A stretch of DNA of 64,000 bases from Streptomyces spinosisporus (GCF_022698145.1 NZ_JALDAX010000024.1:52102-116101), one strand, 5' to 3'; positions 26,435-36,481 are shown, numbered from the stretch's first letter. Program-made: numbers and translations. Notes: a model not told the origin generated them from the letters alone.

Positions 26435-27832
26435 TCACCGCGACTGCCGCATGATCCAGTCCCGGATCTCGGGGATCGCGTAGGCGATGCGCCAGGTGCC
26501 CATGTGCGCGCTGATGCCCGAGCCGGACGGGACGGTCGTGCCGGTCTGGAAGGAGGCGTGGTTCACCGGAGCCTTCTGCGCTTTCATACTGCGGACGTCG
26601 GCGGCGAACTGCGCGGCGGTGGACTGCCCGTCCCAGACAGCGGTGGCGACCGTCGTTCCCTCTTCCTGAATAACCTTGGTGATGGCGTTCTCGCCGGAGT
26701 AGGACTTGTCGTCGTCCTGGGAGACGACGATCCACAGCCTCTTCTCGGCGAGCGGCGCGGCCACGTCGGAGGGCCACTAGCCGGCCACGATGAACGCTGC
26801 CGCGAACAGGTCGGGATACTTGATGTTCAGACCGAGCGACATCATCGCGCCCATCGACTGGCCTGTGGTGTAACGCCGGTTGCTGTCGATGCTGTACTTC
26901 CTCGTCACCGCCTCGACGAGGTTGGCGGTGGCGTCGAACAGGGACGACGGCACATAGGTGTCGTCGACGACGACCGAGCCGTACTCCGGCGCCAGGACGA
27001 AGGCCTCGTGCTTGGCCTGGTCCTCGTCGCTCGCCCAGCACACGGCGCCCAGGCCCTGCACCAGCGGGCCTTGTGTGGCGACGTTGACGACGCTCGCGTC
27101 ATGCATGAACAGCACCAGCGGATACTTCTTGCGGGGGTTGTAGTCCTTCGGCACGAACAGGTTGTACTTCAGGGTCTGTCCGGTCGCCGGGTCGTCGAAC
27201 GTGAACTGCCGGAAGTCGTCGACAATCAGGTTCACCACCTTGCTGTTGGTCAGCACTGTGCCGTCGGCGGGGTAGCGGGTGCCGCGAATCGTGGTGACGG
27301 TGCCCTTCTGGGTCAGCGTCGCCTTCGCCGCCACGATGGTCCCGCCCGGCGTGCTGTCACCGACTTTCGGCCCGCCCGCGCCGGGGCCGCCGGAAGTGCT
27401 TGGGCTCGGGTCGGCGCTTGCACTGGCGGCGGAGCTGGACGGCGTACCCGATCCGGAGCCTTGCTGGGTCACCCACAATGCCGCCGCGTCATCGTCGGCC
27501 GAGAGCTCAACGATCACGTAGCGGCCGTTGCTGCCCCGCTCCGCGAGGTCTGCGGTCCTGTTCGCGTAGACCTTGGTGACTGTACGGCCGGTGACGGCGA
27601 AGGTGGAAGTCGACAGGGATGAGGTGTCGATGACCTGGTCGTATTCGACCGCAACCGCGATGAGTTTCTGGCCGTCTCCGAACACCTTCGTGATCGCGGT
27701 GACGCCGTGCACCCGGTCGGTGTTCGCACGCGTCTCCTGCGGGTCGTCGGAGACCGCTCCGTAAGCGACTCCGCCTGTCACGGCCAAAGCTCCTGCCGCC
27801 GCGGATCCGGCGATGAACGTACGCCTCTCCAC
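26435..27832 (-). pseudogene. Secreted esterase/peptidase-like alpha/beta hydrolase split by one in-frame TAG
   Basis: A Tat-type leader (ERRTFIAGSAAAGALAVTGG), an N-terminal beta domain, an Ser/Pro/Gly linker and an alpha/beta-hydrolase domain with nucleophile elbow TTGQSMGAMMSLG. At 26777-26779 the codon is TAG (VAG-stop-WPSDV); the reading frame continues without shift through LAEKRLWIVVSQDDDKSY to a normal end at 26435 with a His in SAHMGTWRIAY. So a single CAG-to-TAG change splits an otherwise complete gene of about 465 codons. The GTG at 27832 is preferred as start because GAGGAG lies nine bases before it and directly abuts the alternative TTG at 27841. Substrate unknown. Confidence 0.8.
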
Positions 27833-27982
27833 CTGTGTCAACTCCTCGGTAGGGGAACGAGAACGTCAGCACGGGGAACCCTAGGAATTCCAACTGGCAA
27901 AAGACTGTGCGGAATTCAGCCACGACCGTTGAAACGGCCCATTTCTCACAGGTGACGCAGAGAATTGCTGGGCCAAGTCACT

Positions 27983-27999
27983 ATTGCGCGCTGCGCAAT
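27983..27999. promoter_or_regulatory. Palindromic candidate operator between two divergent exported-enzyme genes
   Basis: ATTGCGC-GCT-GCGCAAT, perfect 7-bp arms around three bases, in the 250-base region between the esterase (leftward) and the ceramidase-like gene (rightward). TTGCGCA-type half-sites are known from IclR-family regulators; no IclR gene adjoins it, so the binder is unknown. Confidence 0.55.
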
Positions 28000-28085
28000 C
28001 TCAGGTTACGCGCAGGGCGCTTTGTCTCGTGCATCGATCGCCGCAGCATCGGTGGCCTTCCGAACAACAGACATGAAGGAGCGTC

Positions 28086-29467
28086 GTGCATTACAAGACG
28101 AATGAGCGGGAGATGGACGACGGCGGTATTCATCGTCGTTCCTTCCTGAACGGTTCGCTCGCAGCCGCGGCCACAGCCGCGTCACTTGCGGGCGGGACTG
28201 CGGCCGCACAAGCGGCACAGGAAACAAGGCCTACGGCGGCGCTCAGGGCCGGTGCCGGCCGGCCGCGATCGACTTCCCGTCCTCCCTCCTGCCGCTCGAC
28301 GGCTTCACCACCGTGCACGACGATCTCTACGTACGGATCCTGGTGCTGGAAAGCGGATCGCATCGCGTCGCCCTGGCCGTGCTGGACCTGACGTCGATCA
28401 GCGCCGAAGCGATTGCGGCCATGCGGACGATCATCTCCAAGTCGTCCGGGGTGGCACCGGCGGACGTCGTCGTCACCGTCACGCACACCTTTTCCGCCCC
28501 GCACGTTCAGGCGGCAAGCTCCTCGACAGGAGCGGCACAGTACGTGGAGCAGATCAAGCAGGCCACCTCGACGGCGGTCGCGGCCGCGGTCAAGGGTCTA
28601 CGGCCCGCACGAGTCGGCTTCGGCGTCGGAGAGTGCGACGTCAACGTCAACCGGGACGTCCTGACCGCGGACGGCTGGTGGCTGGGCACCGCGGAGGCCG
28701 GCCCCTCCGACAAGAGCGTGGGTGTCACCCGCTTCGACGACGCGAACGGCCGCCCGATCGCCGTACTCTGCAACTACAGCGTCCAGTCCTCGGTGATGAT
28801 GGAATCGGTCATGGCAAGCGGCGACCTGCCCATCACCGCCGACCTGGCCGGCGCGGCCGTACAGCACGTCGAGGACCAGTACGACGGCGACGTCGTGGGC
28901 TTCTTCCTCGTCGGCTCGTGCGGAGACCAGGCGCCCCAGTTCCGCTCCAAGCGGTACACCATCGACAAGGACAAGAACTGGTCGCAGGTGGACGCGAAGG
29001 ACGCGGGCTGGATCCTGCTGACGGTGCAGGGCGAACGACTGGGCACCGAAGTCGTCCGAGTCGCCCAGACCATCAAAACCTCCCCCGGTACGAGACCCGT
29101 GGTGCGCCTGCACACCGACTCCGTCACCGTCGCCACGGTTCCTGCGGGACATCCGACGGGGCCGGTCAAGACGTACGACTTCACACCGACGGGCACCGCC
29201 GAGGTGCCGATCTGGGTGCTCAGAATCGGGGAGGGCGCCTACGTGGGGGTGTCTCCGGAGTTGTCCACCGACACCGCACTCGACATCAAGAAACACTCGC
29301 CTTTTGCGCACACCGCCGTCATGTCGATGCTGGAGGGCGGCGCCAAGAACATGGCGGAGACCCGGAGTTACGCCCGCATCACCTATGAGGCGATGGACTC
29401 TTCGTACGCCCAGGGAGCCGCCGAGACCGTCGCGGCGAAGATCGCCGACATACTGCACGCACTCTGA
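28086..29467 (+). pseudogene. Tat-exported neutral ceramidase-like hydrolase with early frameshift
   Basis: GTG start at 28086 behind GAAGGAG; the first 55 codons hold a Tat leader (GIHRRSFLNGSLAAAATAAS). Near 28257 the frame shifts by one, and the second frame carries the body: SLLPLDGFTTVHDDLYVRIL, VVVTVTHTFSAPHVQAA (the conserved His block), NVNRDVLTADGWW and VVGFFLVGSCGDQAPQFRS. These are features of the neutral/alkaline ceramidase N-terminal domain family, in which His residues bind zinc. The frameshift lies in a run of GGCCGG repeats, a spot prone to read errors, so the gene may be intact in the organism. Confidence 0.7.
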
Positions 29468-29739
29468 TCGACACCTCGCGGGACTGCGAACTCTGGCCGG
29501 CCGCGCGATGCCGGGATTCTCGCGTCGACCTCGGCATCGACCGGAGGCCTCGTGCGGCTGGACCAGACGGGCCATGGTCGCGCCCGAATGCCCCTGTAGT
29601 CGACGATCTGGCTTCCCCGGTCGAGTGAACAGTTGCGGATCACCCACCCGCCGGGGGCCGGTCGAAACGGGAGGACCACGGCAGGCTCTTTGGCCCACCC
29701 GCGTCACGAGGAGCACTCCCCACGCGTAATACTCTCCGT

Positions 29740-30297
29740 ATGAAACGAGGCATTACTCCCAGCAGTGAGCGTCACACGATACGACGCGCAGACGCTCGGG
29801 ACGCCAAAGTGCTCACACGCCTCGTGCGAAGCTCACGCGCCTACGAAGGTCACTACGCAGCCATGGTGGCGGGCTACAGGGTCGGCCCTGACTACATCGC
29901 AGCCCACCGCGTCTTCGTGGCCGTGGCTCCCGACGCCGGGCAGGGCCAGGTCCTTGGGTTCTACTCGCTCGTTCTCGCTTCCGCGGAACTCGACCTGCTC
30001 TTCGTCGCAGATCGGGCGCAGGGGCAGGGCATCGGACGTCTGCTCGTCGACCACATGAAGTCCGAGGCCCGTGCCGCCTGCCTCGACCGTGTCCGAGTGG
30101 TGTCACACCCTCCCGCAGAGGGGTTCTACCGCGCCGTCGGAGCCGCACTCACCGGGACGGCACCCGCACGCCCACCCGCCGTCCCGTGGGACCGCCCCGA
30201 ACTGGAATTCAACCTTCGAGCGGACAGGACCACGCCGGGCATTTTCGGGACGGCCGTCGCTCACGCCAGTGGGCACCTGCCGCAGAGCCCGCCGTGA
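29740..30297 (+). CDS. GNAT-family N-acetyltransferase
   Basis: A 185-residue protein. The acetyl-CoA motif A reads ELDLLFVADRAQGQGIGRLL with the Q/RxxGxG/A core, followed by VRVVSHPPAEGFYRAVGAAL, which matches motif B with the Tyr/Phe near the thiol of CoA. The substrate is not predictable. TAATAC lies 12 bases before the ATG and may be a -10 box, giving a very short leader. The region 29468-29739 upstream holds no gene I can support. Confidence 0.85.
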   Translation: MKRGITPSSERHTIRRADARDAKVLTRLVRSSRAYEGHYAAMVAGYRVGPDYIAAHRVFVAVAPDAGQGQVLGFYSLVLASAELDLLFVADRAQGQGIGRLLVDHMKSEARAACLDRVRVVSHPPAEGFYRAVGAALTGTAPARPPAVPWDRPELEFNLRADRTTPGIFGTAVAHASGHLPQSPP

Positions 30298-30677
30298 CGT
30301 ACGGGCCGCCTGCCGAATCGGCGCCCCGCCGCACCAAGGACACGGCATGAGCAAACGCGCCTCCCGTACAGCTTCCCCAAGAGGGCGGCCGACGACCCTG
30401 CGCCCTCGCCGACAGCCGAGGGTGCTGTTGCGGAACGCCGGCCCATGACTGGCGCCACCGTTGGCCCCGCGAAGAGGTGACAGATCAGCGCCCAGTACAA
30501 CGGGTAGTCCCGGAAGGTCAAAGTACGGTCCGGCTCGACGGTGAGCGCCGCTCCGCATTCGCCTGTCCATCCACCACAACGTCCGCTGCCACCCGTGGCG
30601 ACGCCTCCGGGACACCGCCATAGGCGCGAATGATGGCCAGGGCGATCCGCGCTTTCCAGCCGACGGCATCGGCGGTG
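30298..30677. other. Gap without a supported gene
   Basis: Only mutually overlapping short frames. Leftward pieces such as FRDYPLYWALICHLFAGPTV (about 30460-30520) look protein-like but are not continuous or recognisable. Probably decayed sequence. Confidence 0.5.
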
Positions 30678-31646
30678 TTACGCGGCGCGGCGTGAGGCAA
30701 GGAGCCGGGCGAGCCAGTCTGTGCGGGTCCGGCGGGCTGTGGCAGAGATCTGTGCCTGCGGGTACAGGGCGTCGAAGCCGTGGAAGCCGCCCGCCCAGAC
30801 ATGGAGTTCTGCCTGGCCGCCGGCCGCCCAGATGCGGGTGGCGTATGCGGTGTCCTCGTCACGGAAGACTTCGGCGGAACCCGTGTCGATGTAGGTGGTC
30901 GGCAGGCCCGAGAGGTCGTCGGCCAGCGCGGGCGAGACGTAGGCCGAGACCTCACCGTCGGTGGCGTCACCTAGGACGGCGCGCCATCCGAACTCGTTCA
31001 TCTCGCGAGTCCAGACACCTGGCTCACCGGAGTACTGGCGGCTGGAGGTGCTGGTGTTGCGGTGGTCGAGCATGGGACAGATCAGCATCTGGGCGGCGAT
31101 CACCGGGGTGCCGAGGTCTCGGGCCAGCAGAGTGACCCCAGCCGCCAGGCCGCCGCCCGCGCTGGCGCCGGCGACGACGATCCGGCCGGGATCGATGCCC
31201 AGTTCCTCGGAGTGTTCAGAGATGTGGAGCAGTCCCTGGTAGCAGTCATCGACAAGGGTTGTGCCGGTGGCCTCGGGTGCCAGGCGGTAGTCCACGGAGA
31301 CCACCACCGCTCCGAACTCGTCGAGCCACTCCAGCGGGATGTCGATCTGCGAGAAGCGATCACCCATCACCATCCCGCCGCCGTGCATCCAGTAGACGCA
31401 GGGTGCGGCAGTGGTCTGATCACGGTTCGCGGGGCTGAAGACCGACAAGGGAATCGGGGCACCGTCCTTGGCGAAAAAGGTGATCTCGCGGCGCTCGACC
31501 TGCCGTTGGGCGAGCAGGGACTCGACGGGTGTCGAGGGCAACTGGCGCAGTTGCGTGAGCACTTCGGGGCTGAGCTGGGACATCAGGGGCATGTCGGCGA
31601 GGAGGGTGCGCAGTTCGTGGTCCAGGGCGGGGCGTGCCATGGTCAT
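30678..31646 (-). CDS. HSL-family (family IV) esterase/lipase
   Basis: A 322-residue alpha/beta hydrolase from ATG 31646. The family IV oxyanion motif is MHGGGMVMGD, the nucleophile is in VVAGASAGGGLAAG, and the catalytic Asp and His are expected in the segments around GSAEVFRDED and WAGGFHGFD. No signal peptide, so cytoplasmic. These enzymes cleave short-chain acyl esters. It is followed upstream by an ABM-domain gene and lies opposite an AraC regulator, suggesting a three-gene unit for an ester or polyketide-like compound (inference). Confidence 0.9.
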   Translation of the reverse strand: MTMARPALDHELRTLLADMPLMSQLSPEVLTQLRQLPSTPVESLLAQRQVERREITFFAKDGAPIPLSVFSPANRDQTTAAPCVYWMHGGGMVMGDRFSQIDIPLEWLDEFGAVVVSVDYRLAPEATGTTLVDDCYQGLLHISEHSEELGIDPGRIVVAGASAGGGLAAGVTLLARDLGTPVIAAQMLICPMLDHRNTSTSSRQYSGEPGVWTREMNEFGWRAVLGDATDGEVSAYVSPALADDLSGLPTTYIDTGSAEVFRDEDTAYATRIWAAGGQAELHVWAGGFHGFDALYPQAQISATARRTRTDWLARLLASRRAA

Positions 31647-31716
31647 GGTGTCGGCCTCTCGTGTGGTGGTGCCGTACGGTCGGGCGAGGATGCAGGCTGC
31701 GGGATCGATCCGGTGT

Positions 31717-32034
31717 TCAGAAGGCGGCCTTGCCGCGCACCGGGACGTGGTCGGTGTACTCGGACTCCCGAGCGAGCAGCGCCCCGATCTGCGCCACGAT
31801 GGCCTGGGCGGCCTCGCCGGCGAAGATCCGGTGGTGATCCTGCCGACTGGTCCAGCCCTCGGCGACGTGAACGACGTCGGGGTTGGACGCGGAGCGGGAG
31901 ACGAGATAGACGACACAGAATTCGCTCGCGCCGGGGTTGCCCTCGTTCAGGCCGGTCAGCAGCAGGTCGACGAGCCGGTCACCCATTCCGGGCTTGGCGG
32001 TCAGGGTGGCGCTGAATCCATAGTTGGCGATCAT
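31717..32034 (-). CDS. Antibiotic biosynthesis monooxygenase (ABM) domain protein
   Basis: A 105-residue single-domain ABM/dimeric alpha-beta barrel protein. MIANYGFSATLTAKPGMGDR forms strand 1 and the start of helix 1; VVYLVSRSASNPDVVHVAEG the central strands; the C-terminus YTDHVPVRGKAAF is typical. The family includes cofactor-free quinone-forming monooxygenases and small-molecule-binding proteins. It lies 70 bases upstream of the esterase and is probably cotranscribed with it; its promoter faces the AraC gene. Confidence 0.85.
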   Translation of the reverse strand: MIANYGFSATLTAKPGMGDRLVDLLLTGLNEGNPGASEFCVVYLVSRSASNPDVVHVAEGWTSRQDHHRIFAGEAAQAIVAQIGALLARESEYTDHVPVRGKAAF

Positions 32035-32123
32035 GGTTGCCTTCTTCGTCGGTGAGGGAGTGCGGTAGTCCCAGTCAACCGCCCTGACCTGCGAAAATGT
32101 TAGAACGATGCTCGCTCGCACTT

Positions 32124-32166
32124 GCACGATCCTCGCAAGGTCGGGAGTGCGGCCGCGCGATCGTGC
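32124..32166. promoter_or_regulatory. Inverted repeat in the araC-ABM divergent promoter
   Basis: GCACGATC at 32124-32131 and its exact complement GATCGTGC at 32159-32166, 27 bases apart, in the 144-base divergent region. Candidate site for the AraC regulator; not proven. Confidence 0.4.
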
Positions 32167-32178
32167 TGCAATGGACGC

Positions 32179-33084
32179 ATGGATCTGGAAGAGTTCCGCA
32201 CTCTGCTGGCCCGGCACGCCCGCCCCGATTGGACCACCGCCATCGACGGCGTCCTGATCTCACGCGTCGACCGGCCGGATCCGCCGGCGCCCTCCATGTC
32301 CGGAACGGTGCTCGCGGTCATCGCCCAGGGAGCCAAGCGCCTCGCGCTGGGCGAGCGGGTGTACGAATACGGCGCCGGACAGTACCTGGTCGCATCCGTC
32401 GATCTGCCCGTCACCGGACAGTTCACCCAGGCCGACCCCGAGCAGCCCGCGCTGGGCTTCGGTCTGACGCTGGAACCGTCCGCCGTCGCGGAGTTGCTAC
32501 TGCAGGCCGGCCTCGGGGACAGTCCTCGCTCCGGTGCGGGCGCGCCGTCCGGGATCGCCGTCAGCGACGCCCCGCCCGCCCTGCTCGACGCCGTGGTGCG
32601 ACTGCTGCGCCTCCTCGACGAACCTCGCGACCGCGCCGTACTGGCCCCGCTGGTCAAACGCGAGATCCTGTGGCGTCTGATCACCGGCGAGCAGGGGGCG
32701 ACGGTGCGCCACCTCGGCCTGGCCGACAGTGGCCTCAGCCACGTATCCCGCGCGGTGCGCTGGATCCGCGAACACTTCGCCGAACCCTTCCGGGTCGAGG
32801 ACGTGGCACGCCTGTCCGGCATGAGCGCCTCCGCCTTCTACCGCAATTTCCAGGCGGTGACCGCGATGAGCCCCATCCAGTTCCAGAAACAGATCCGGCT
32901 TCAGGAGGCGCGGCTGCTGCTCGCCACCTACCCGGGCGACGTCACCGGAGTCGGCCGACGCGTCGGCTACGACAACCCCTCGCAGTTCAGCCGGGAGTAC
33001 CGCCGCCAGTTCGGCGAGGCCCCGAGCAGGGATGCGGTCCGCCTGCGGGCCTCTGCGCGCACGCCCGTGGGTGTCCTGCCCTGA
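32179..33084 (+). CDS. AraC-family activator with N-terminal AraC_N (cupin-like) domain
   Basis: About 301 residues from ATG 32179 (MDLEEFRTLL). The N-terminal AraC_N domain has VIAQGAKRLALGERVYEYGA and LVASVDLPVTGQ; the C-terminal pair of helix-turn-helix motifs is RVEDVARLSGMSASAFYRNF and VTGVGRRVGYDNPSQFSREY. This subgroup usually activates a divergently transcribed oxidoreductase or hydrolase gene, which fits the ABM/esterase pair. The longer frame beginning at 32122 has no extra conserved sequence. Confidence 0.9.
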   Translation: MDLEEFRTLLARHARPDWTTAIDGVLISRVDRPDPPAPSMSGTVLAVIAQGAKRLALGERVYEYGAGQYLVASVDLPVTGQFTQADPEQPALGFGLTLEPSAVAELLLQAGLGDSPRSGAGAPSGIAVSDAPPALLDAVVRLLRLLDEPRDRAVLAPLVKREILWRLITGEQGATVRHLGLADSGLSHVSRAVRWIREHFAEPFRVEDVARLSGMSASAFYRNFQAVTAMSPIQFQKQIRLQEARLLLATYPGDVTGVGRRVGYDNPSQFSREYRRQFGEAPSRDAVRLRASARTPVGVLP

Positions 33085-33363
33085 GCCGACGTGGGCGTGG
33101 AGGAGGAACGGGCAAGGCTCGCAGAGACCGTGTGGCGAACCGTCCATGACACCACCGGCCGGCAGCGATTCCCCGCCCTCCACGAGCAAAGACCGGCTCG
33201 CCTCCAAGGGCCGCAACACCCTCCGTGGACCTCGAGCCCGGTCGATCCCGTAGCGGACGGCCTCGCGAGTGCCGGCCACGGCGACCCGGTGAATGCGCTG
33301 CCCCTGTTGTGGCGCCCCGATCCACAGCCGTTTGTCGAGGTACTTGTCAGCCCTCAGCTCGCC

Positions 33364-35217
33364 TCAGTCCGAGACCACGGACGTGTTCAGGCCCTTGTCG
33401 TAATGGTTGTGCGCGATCCGGATGTCCGAACTGCCGTGGAAGACGAACAGCGGAGAACTGTAGGGCGGGTGGTCCGCCGTGTCCAGGCGCCGGAGGGTGT
33501 TGGCGGTGAAGGCGAAGCCACCGACGCTCTTGGCGTCGACGACAGTGACGTCACCGATGTCGAAGAAGTTGTGTTCGACCTTGATGTTGTGGTGCACCGG
33601 CTTCGCCGGGTCGACGACCTGGTTGGTCGGCTCCACGAAGATGACCGGTCCAGTGGGCCGGGTGAAGGAGTTTCCCCGGATCGTGAGGTCAGCCACAGGC
33701 CCGGACTCGTACCACTGGTAGGCGTCGGCGGAGACGTAGATGCTGGCCATGGACATCCCGTCGAACCGGTTGCCGGTGATGAGGACGGGTTTGCGGGTGG
33801 TGACCAGCACACCGCGGGTCGGCACGTTACGGAACACGTTGTCGGCGATGACGACCGACGGAGTGGCGGTGATGTTCTCGACGACGGTGCCGTTGATCTC
33901 GACACCGGCGGGAACCGGCCGGTCGAAGGTGACGGTCATCGTGGTCAGTGGCTTGTTGTGGTCCTGGCCGCTGGGCCCGTCGACCGCGGTGACCACCGCG
34001 TGTGCGTCGGCCAGGGGTGTCATGGTGCGCTTGGCGGTGAACTCGACCTCGTCACCGGGGGCGAACTGCGGGAACCCGGCTGTCTGCGGGTGTTCGTAGG
34101 CGAGCGTGAGGCTGGAGGGCCCGGGTCTGCCCACGACCTCGAGATAGGTGCCGTGGATGTTAATCGGGTCGTCATGCGGGCCGTCGAAGACGCTTCTTGT
34201 GATCGAGACCTTCCCCTTGACGCCGGACATCTGCACGAAGTCCGCGAACGACGCGGTGGAGCGGCCGGACGCCGGATCGGGGGCGAAGTTCACCCTGTCG
34301 ATCGAGATGTTCTCGCTGAACTGCCCCACCACGCCGAAGGATTGTAGATAGCGGGCGTTCATCGAGCGCATCGTGACGTTCTTCGACTGCCAGATGAAAG
34401 CGCCCGGCTCCGTTCGTTCGATGAGGCGCATCTGGTAGACGAGCCCGGCATCCTCGGGCCGTGCCGTGGTCGTGTAGTCGATTCGAATCCGACGGTGGCC
34501 GAGGTCGGTGACCGCGGCGATGTCGTTGAACAGCGGGTTGTCCCCGCGCCAGGTCCGTTGTGCCTTGGGGTCGTGGATCTGCGTGTACTGCAGTCCGTCG
34601 ACACCCGACCAGTACGGCTGCCCGGTGGCCGGGCTGGTCTCGCCGAGCCAGGCGATGTGTGTGCCGTCCACTCGGTACGGGCTGCCAGCGGGAATCGACA
34701 GGATGCGGTAGGCGTGTCCGTCGGTGACACCGGTGGAGGCGACACTCGCGTCGACGACCTCGGGGGCGGCGTACTCGAAGGAGAAGTTCGTAAAGGTCAC
34801 GTTGGCCGAGCGGATCGATGCGAACGCCGTCTGCAGGCCGTGGTAGACGAGTTCGGCCCCGCCGCCGTCGATGGTGACGTCGTGCATGTCCTCGACAAGC
34901 AGCCCGATCCTCTTGTCCCGGTAACGCTGATCGGCGCCCACGGTGTTGGACACGTACAGCTCACGCGTCTCGGCCCGCTCCGGGTAGAGCTGGTAGGTGC
35001 CCTTCGAGAACACGACCCTGACCGGCCGGTGCATGCTCTTGGCGTGCCGCAGCGCCGCCTTGACGGCGGGCGTCGAGTCCGTCCGGCCCGTGGGGTCGGC
35101 TCCGTAGGCATCCACGTCGACCACCACCGCGGCCGGCTTCGGAGCTGCGGCGGCCGGCGGGCTCCCGCCACCCGTGAGCAACGCAAGTGCCAGCCCGAGA
35201 AACACGAACCGAGACAT
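33364..35217 (-). CDS. Secreted GH110 alpha-1,3-galactosidase
   Basis: A 617-residue protein with a Sec signal peptide (SRFVFLGLALALLTGG ... AAAAP) and a right-handed parallel beta-helix. Family GH110 features are visible: VDAYGADPTGRTDSTPAVKA at the N-terminus, FSFEYAAPEVVDA, VQMSGVKGKVSITRSVFDG, and the acidic motif GPHDDPINIHGTYLEVVGRP, whose Asp residues belong to the active site. GH110 enzymes release alpha-1,3-linked galactose, for example from blood-group-B-type glycans; streptomycete members are known. The ATG at 35217 follows GGAGGGG. The gene lies just downstream of a LacI regulator and back-to-back with a second secreted glycosidase, giving a small glycan-degradation locus. Confidence 0.85.
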   Translation of the reverse strand: MSRFVFLGLALALLTGGGSPPAAAAPKPAAVVVDVDAYGADPTGRTDSTPAVKAALRHAKSMHRPVRVVFSKGTYQLYPERAETRELYVSNTVGADQRYRDKRIGLLVEDMHDVTIDGGGAELVYHGLQTAFASIRSANVTFTNFSFEYAAPEVVDASVASTGVTDGHAYRILSIPAGSPYRVDGTHIAWLGETSPATGQPYWSGVDGLQYTQIHDPKAQRTWRGDNPLFNDIAAVTDLGHRRIRIDYTTTARPEDAGLVYQMRLIERTEPGAFIWQSKNVTMRSMNARYLQSFGVVGQFSENISIDRVNFAPDPASGRSTASFADFVQMSGVKGKVSITRSVFDGPHDDPINIHGTYLEVVGRPGPSSLTLAYEHPQTAGFPQFAPGDEVEFTAKRTMTPLADAHAVVTAVDGPSGQDHNKPLTTMTVTFDRPVPAGVEINGTVVENITATPSVVIADNVFRNVPTRGVLVTTRKPVLITGNRFDGMSMASIYVSADAYQWYESGPVADLTIRGNSFTRPTGPVIFVEPTNQVVDPAKPVHHNIKVEHNFFDIGDVTVVDAKSVGGFAFTANTLRRLDTADHPPYSSPLFVFHGSSDIRIAHNHYDKGLNTSVVSD

Positions 35218-35354
35218 AGCCAGCCCCTCCGGAGCATCCGTGAGCCACAAACCTTGCAATGAACGTGCCGAGTTGCCGTCCTGTAGTCCCGCAGCACCGC
35301 CACGGGGGCGGACAGCGTGCGTGAGTTCTCAGCGCTCTACGAACGAGCGGTCCC

Positions 35355-36353
35355 CTACTCCTTCTTCGGTGCTGCCGTGCTCGCCCGGATCACCAGTTCC
35401 GGGTCGAAGAGGAGTTCACCGACAGGGACATCGCGGTTGCCGACCAGGGCGAGGATGCTGCGGGCCACCTCCGAGGACAGGCGGTCGGCCGGCTGGCGGA
35501 CCGTGGTGAGCGGAGGATCGGTGAAGTCCATGATCATGGCGCCGTCGTAGCCGACGACCGACACATCACCCGGGACGTCGTACCCCTGACGGCGCGCACC
35601 GCGGATCGCACCGAGTGCCATGTAGTCGCTGGCCGCCACGATGGCCGTGGCGCCGCGGCCGAGAAGTGAGATGGCCGCGGACTGTCCGCCCTCGACGGTG
35701 TAGGACTGCCGGACCACCCACTGCTCCGGGTCTTCCACTCCGCGCCGGGCGAGTGAGGCGATGAAGCCGCTGACACGGCGGTCGGCCGGCCGGTTGCCGA
35801 CCGGGCCCGACGCCATGCCGATACGGCGGTGACCGAGCCGGTGGAGGTGATCGACGGCGAGTTCGGCGGCCAATAGGTCGTCGGTGGAGAAGACCGGCGC
35901 CTCGGCTGCGCCCTCGAACTGGCCGTTGACCCCGACGAACGGGATCCTGCGCGAGCGCAGCAGCTCGTACGCCTGCGGGTCCGCCCCCTCGATCGTGTTG
36001 CTGGCGGAGAGGAACACGACGGCGGCCACACCGCGGTCGGCGAGGGAGGTCAGAAAGTCCAACTCCTGCACCCCGCCCGGGAAGCAGGGACACAGGATCG
36101 TTTTCAGGCCGTGCGGGGCGAGGGTCGACTCGATCCGTTCACAGACGTCGGCGAAGAACGGATTGGACACCAACTCGGTGATGACCGCGACAAGTTGCCC
36201 CCGCGTCTGGCGCTCGTACCCCAGGTCGGCCATCGCCTGCTCGACCGCCTCACGGGTCCTGCGGGACACGCCCTGGCGGCGGTTGATCACGCGGCTGACC
36301 GTGGCCTCGCTCACCTGCGCCCGGACCGCGACCTCGGTGATGCCGACCTTCAT
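35355..36353 (-). CDS. LacI-family regulator of the glycosidase locus
   Basis: A 332-residue protein. The N-terminal HTH is TEVAVRAQVSEATVSRVINR with the hinge GVSRRTREAVEQAMADLGYE; the effector-binding region follows with LVAVITELVSNPFFADVCER, VVFLSASNTIEG and MALGAIRGARRQGYDVPGDV. It lies between a GH110 gene (same strand, downstream) and a divergent glycosidase, so it probably represses both in the absence of a galactose-containing sugar (inference). ATG at 36353; alternative in-frame starts upstream add only a few residues. Confidence 0.9.
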   Translation of the reverse strand: MKVGITEVAVRAQVSEATVSRVINRRQGVSRRTREAVEQAMADLGYERQTRGQLVAVITELVSNPFFADVCERIESTLAPHGLKTILCPCFPGGVQELDFLTSLADRGVAAVVFLSASNTIEGADPQAYELLRSRRIPFVGVNGQFEGAAEAPVFSTDDLLAAELAVDHLHRLGHRRIGMASGPVGNRPADRRVSGFIASLARRGVEDPEQWVVRQSYTVEGGQSAAISLLGRGATAIVAASDYMALGAIRGARRQGYDVPGDVSVVGYDGAMIMDFTDPPLTTVRQPADRLSSEVARSILALVGNRDVPVGELLFDPELVIRASTAAPKKE

Positions 36354-36481
36354 CCGGTTCTCTCCGTTTCCCGTGGGGCCAGCCGTAGATGATACGTCCC
36401 GCTCGTCAGGGACGATCGTGCCCACTGAACACGCGGTCCGGCTGGAAACTAACAAGCGCCTTACCCACTTGCAAGATGCCA

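Noticed and set aside
29468..29739. Possible leftward gene between the ceramidase-like gene and GNAT
   Set aside because: Frame reads protein-like locally (GSQIVDYRGIRARP) but lacks a start signal and family; mostly overlaps other frames.
33085..33363. Leftward frame with KYLDKRLWIGAPQQGQRIHR
   Set aside because: Under 90 codons in a gap between two genes with no recognisable family or Shine-Dalgarno.
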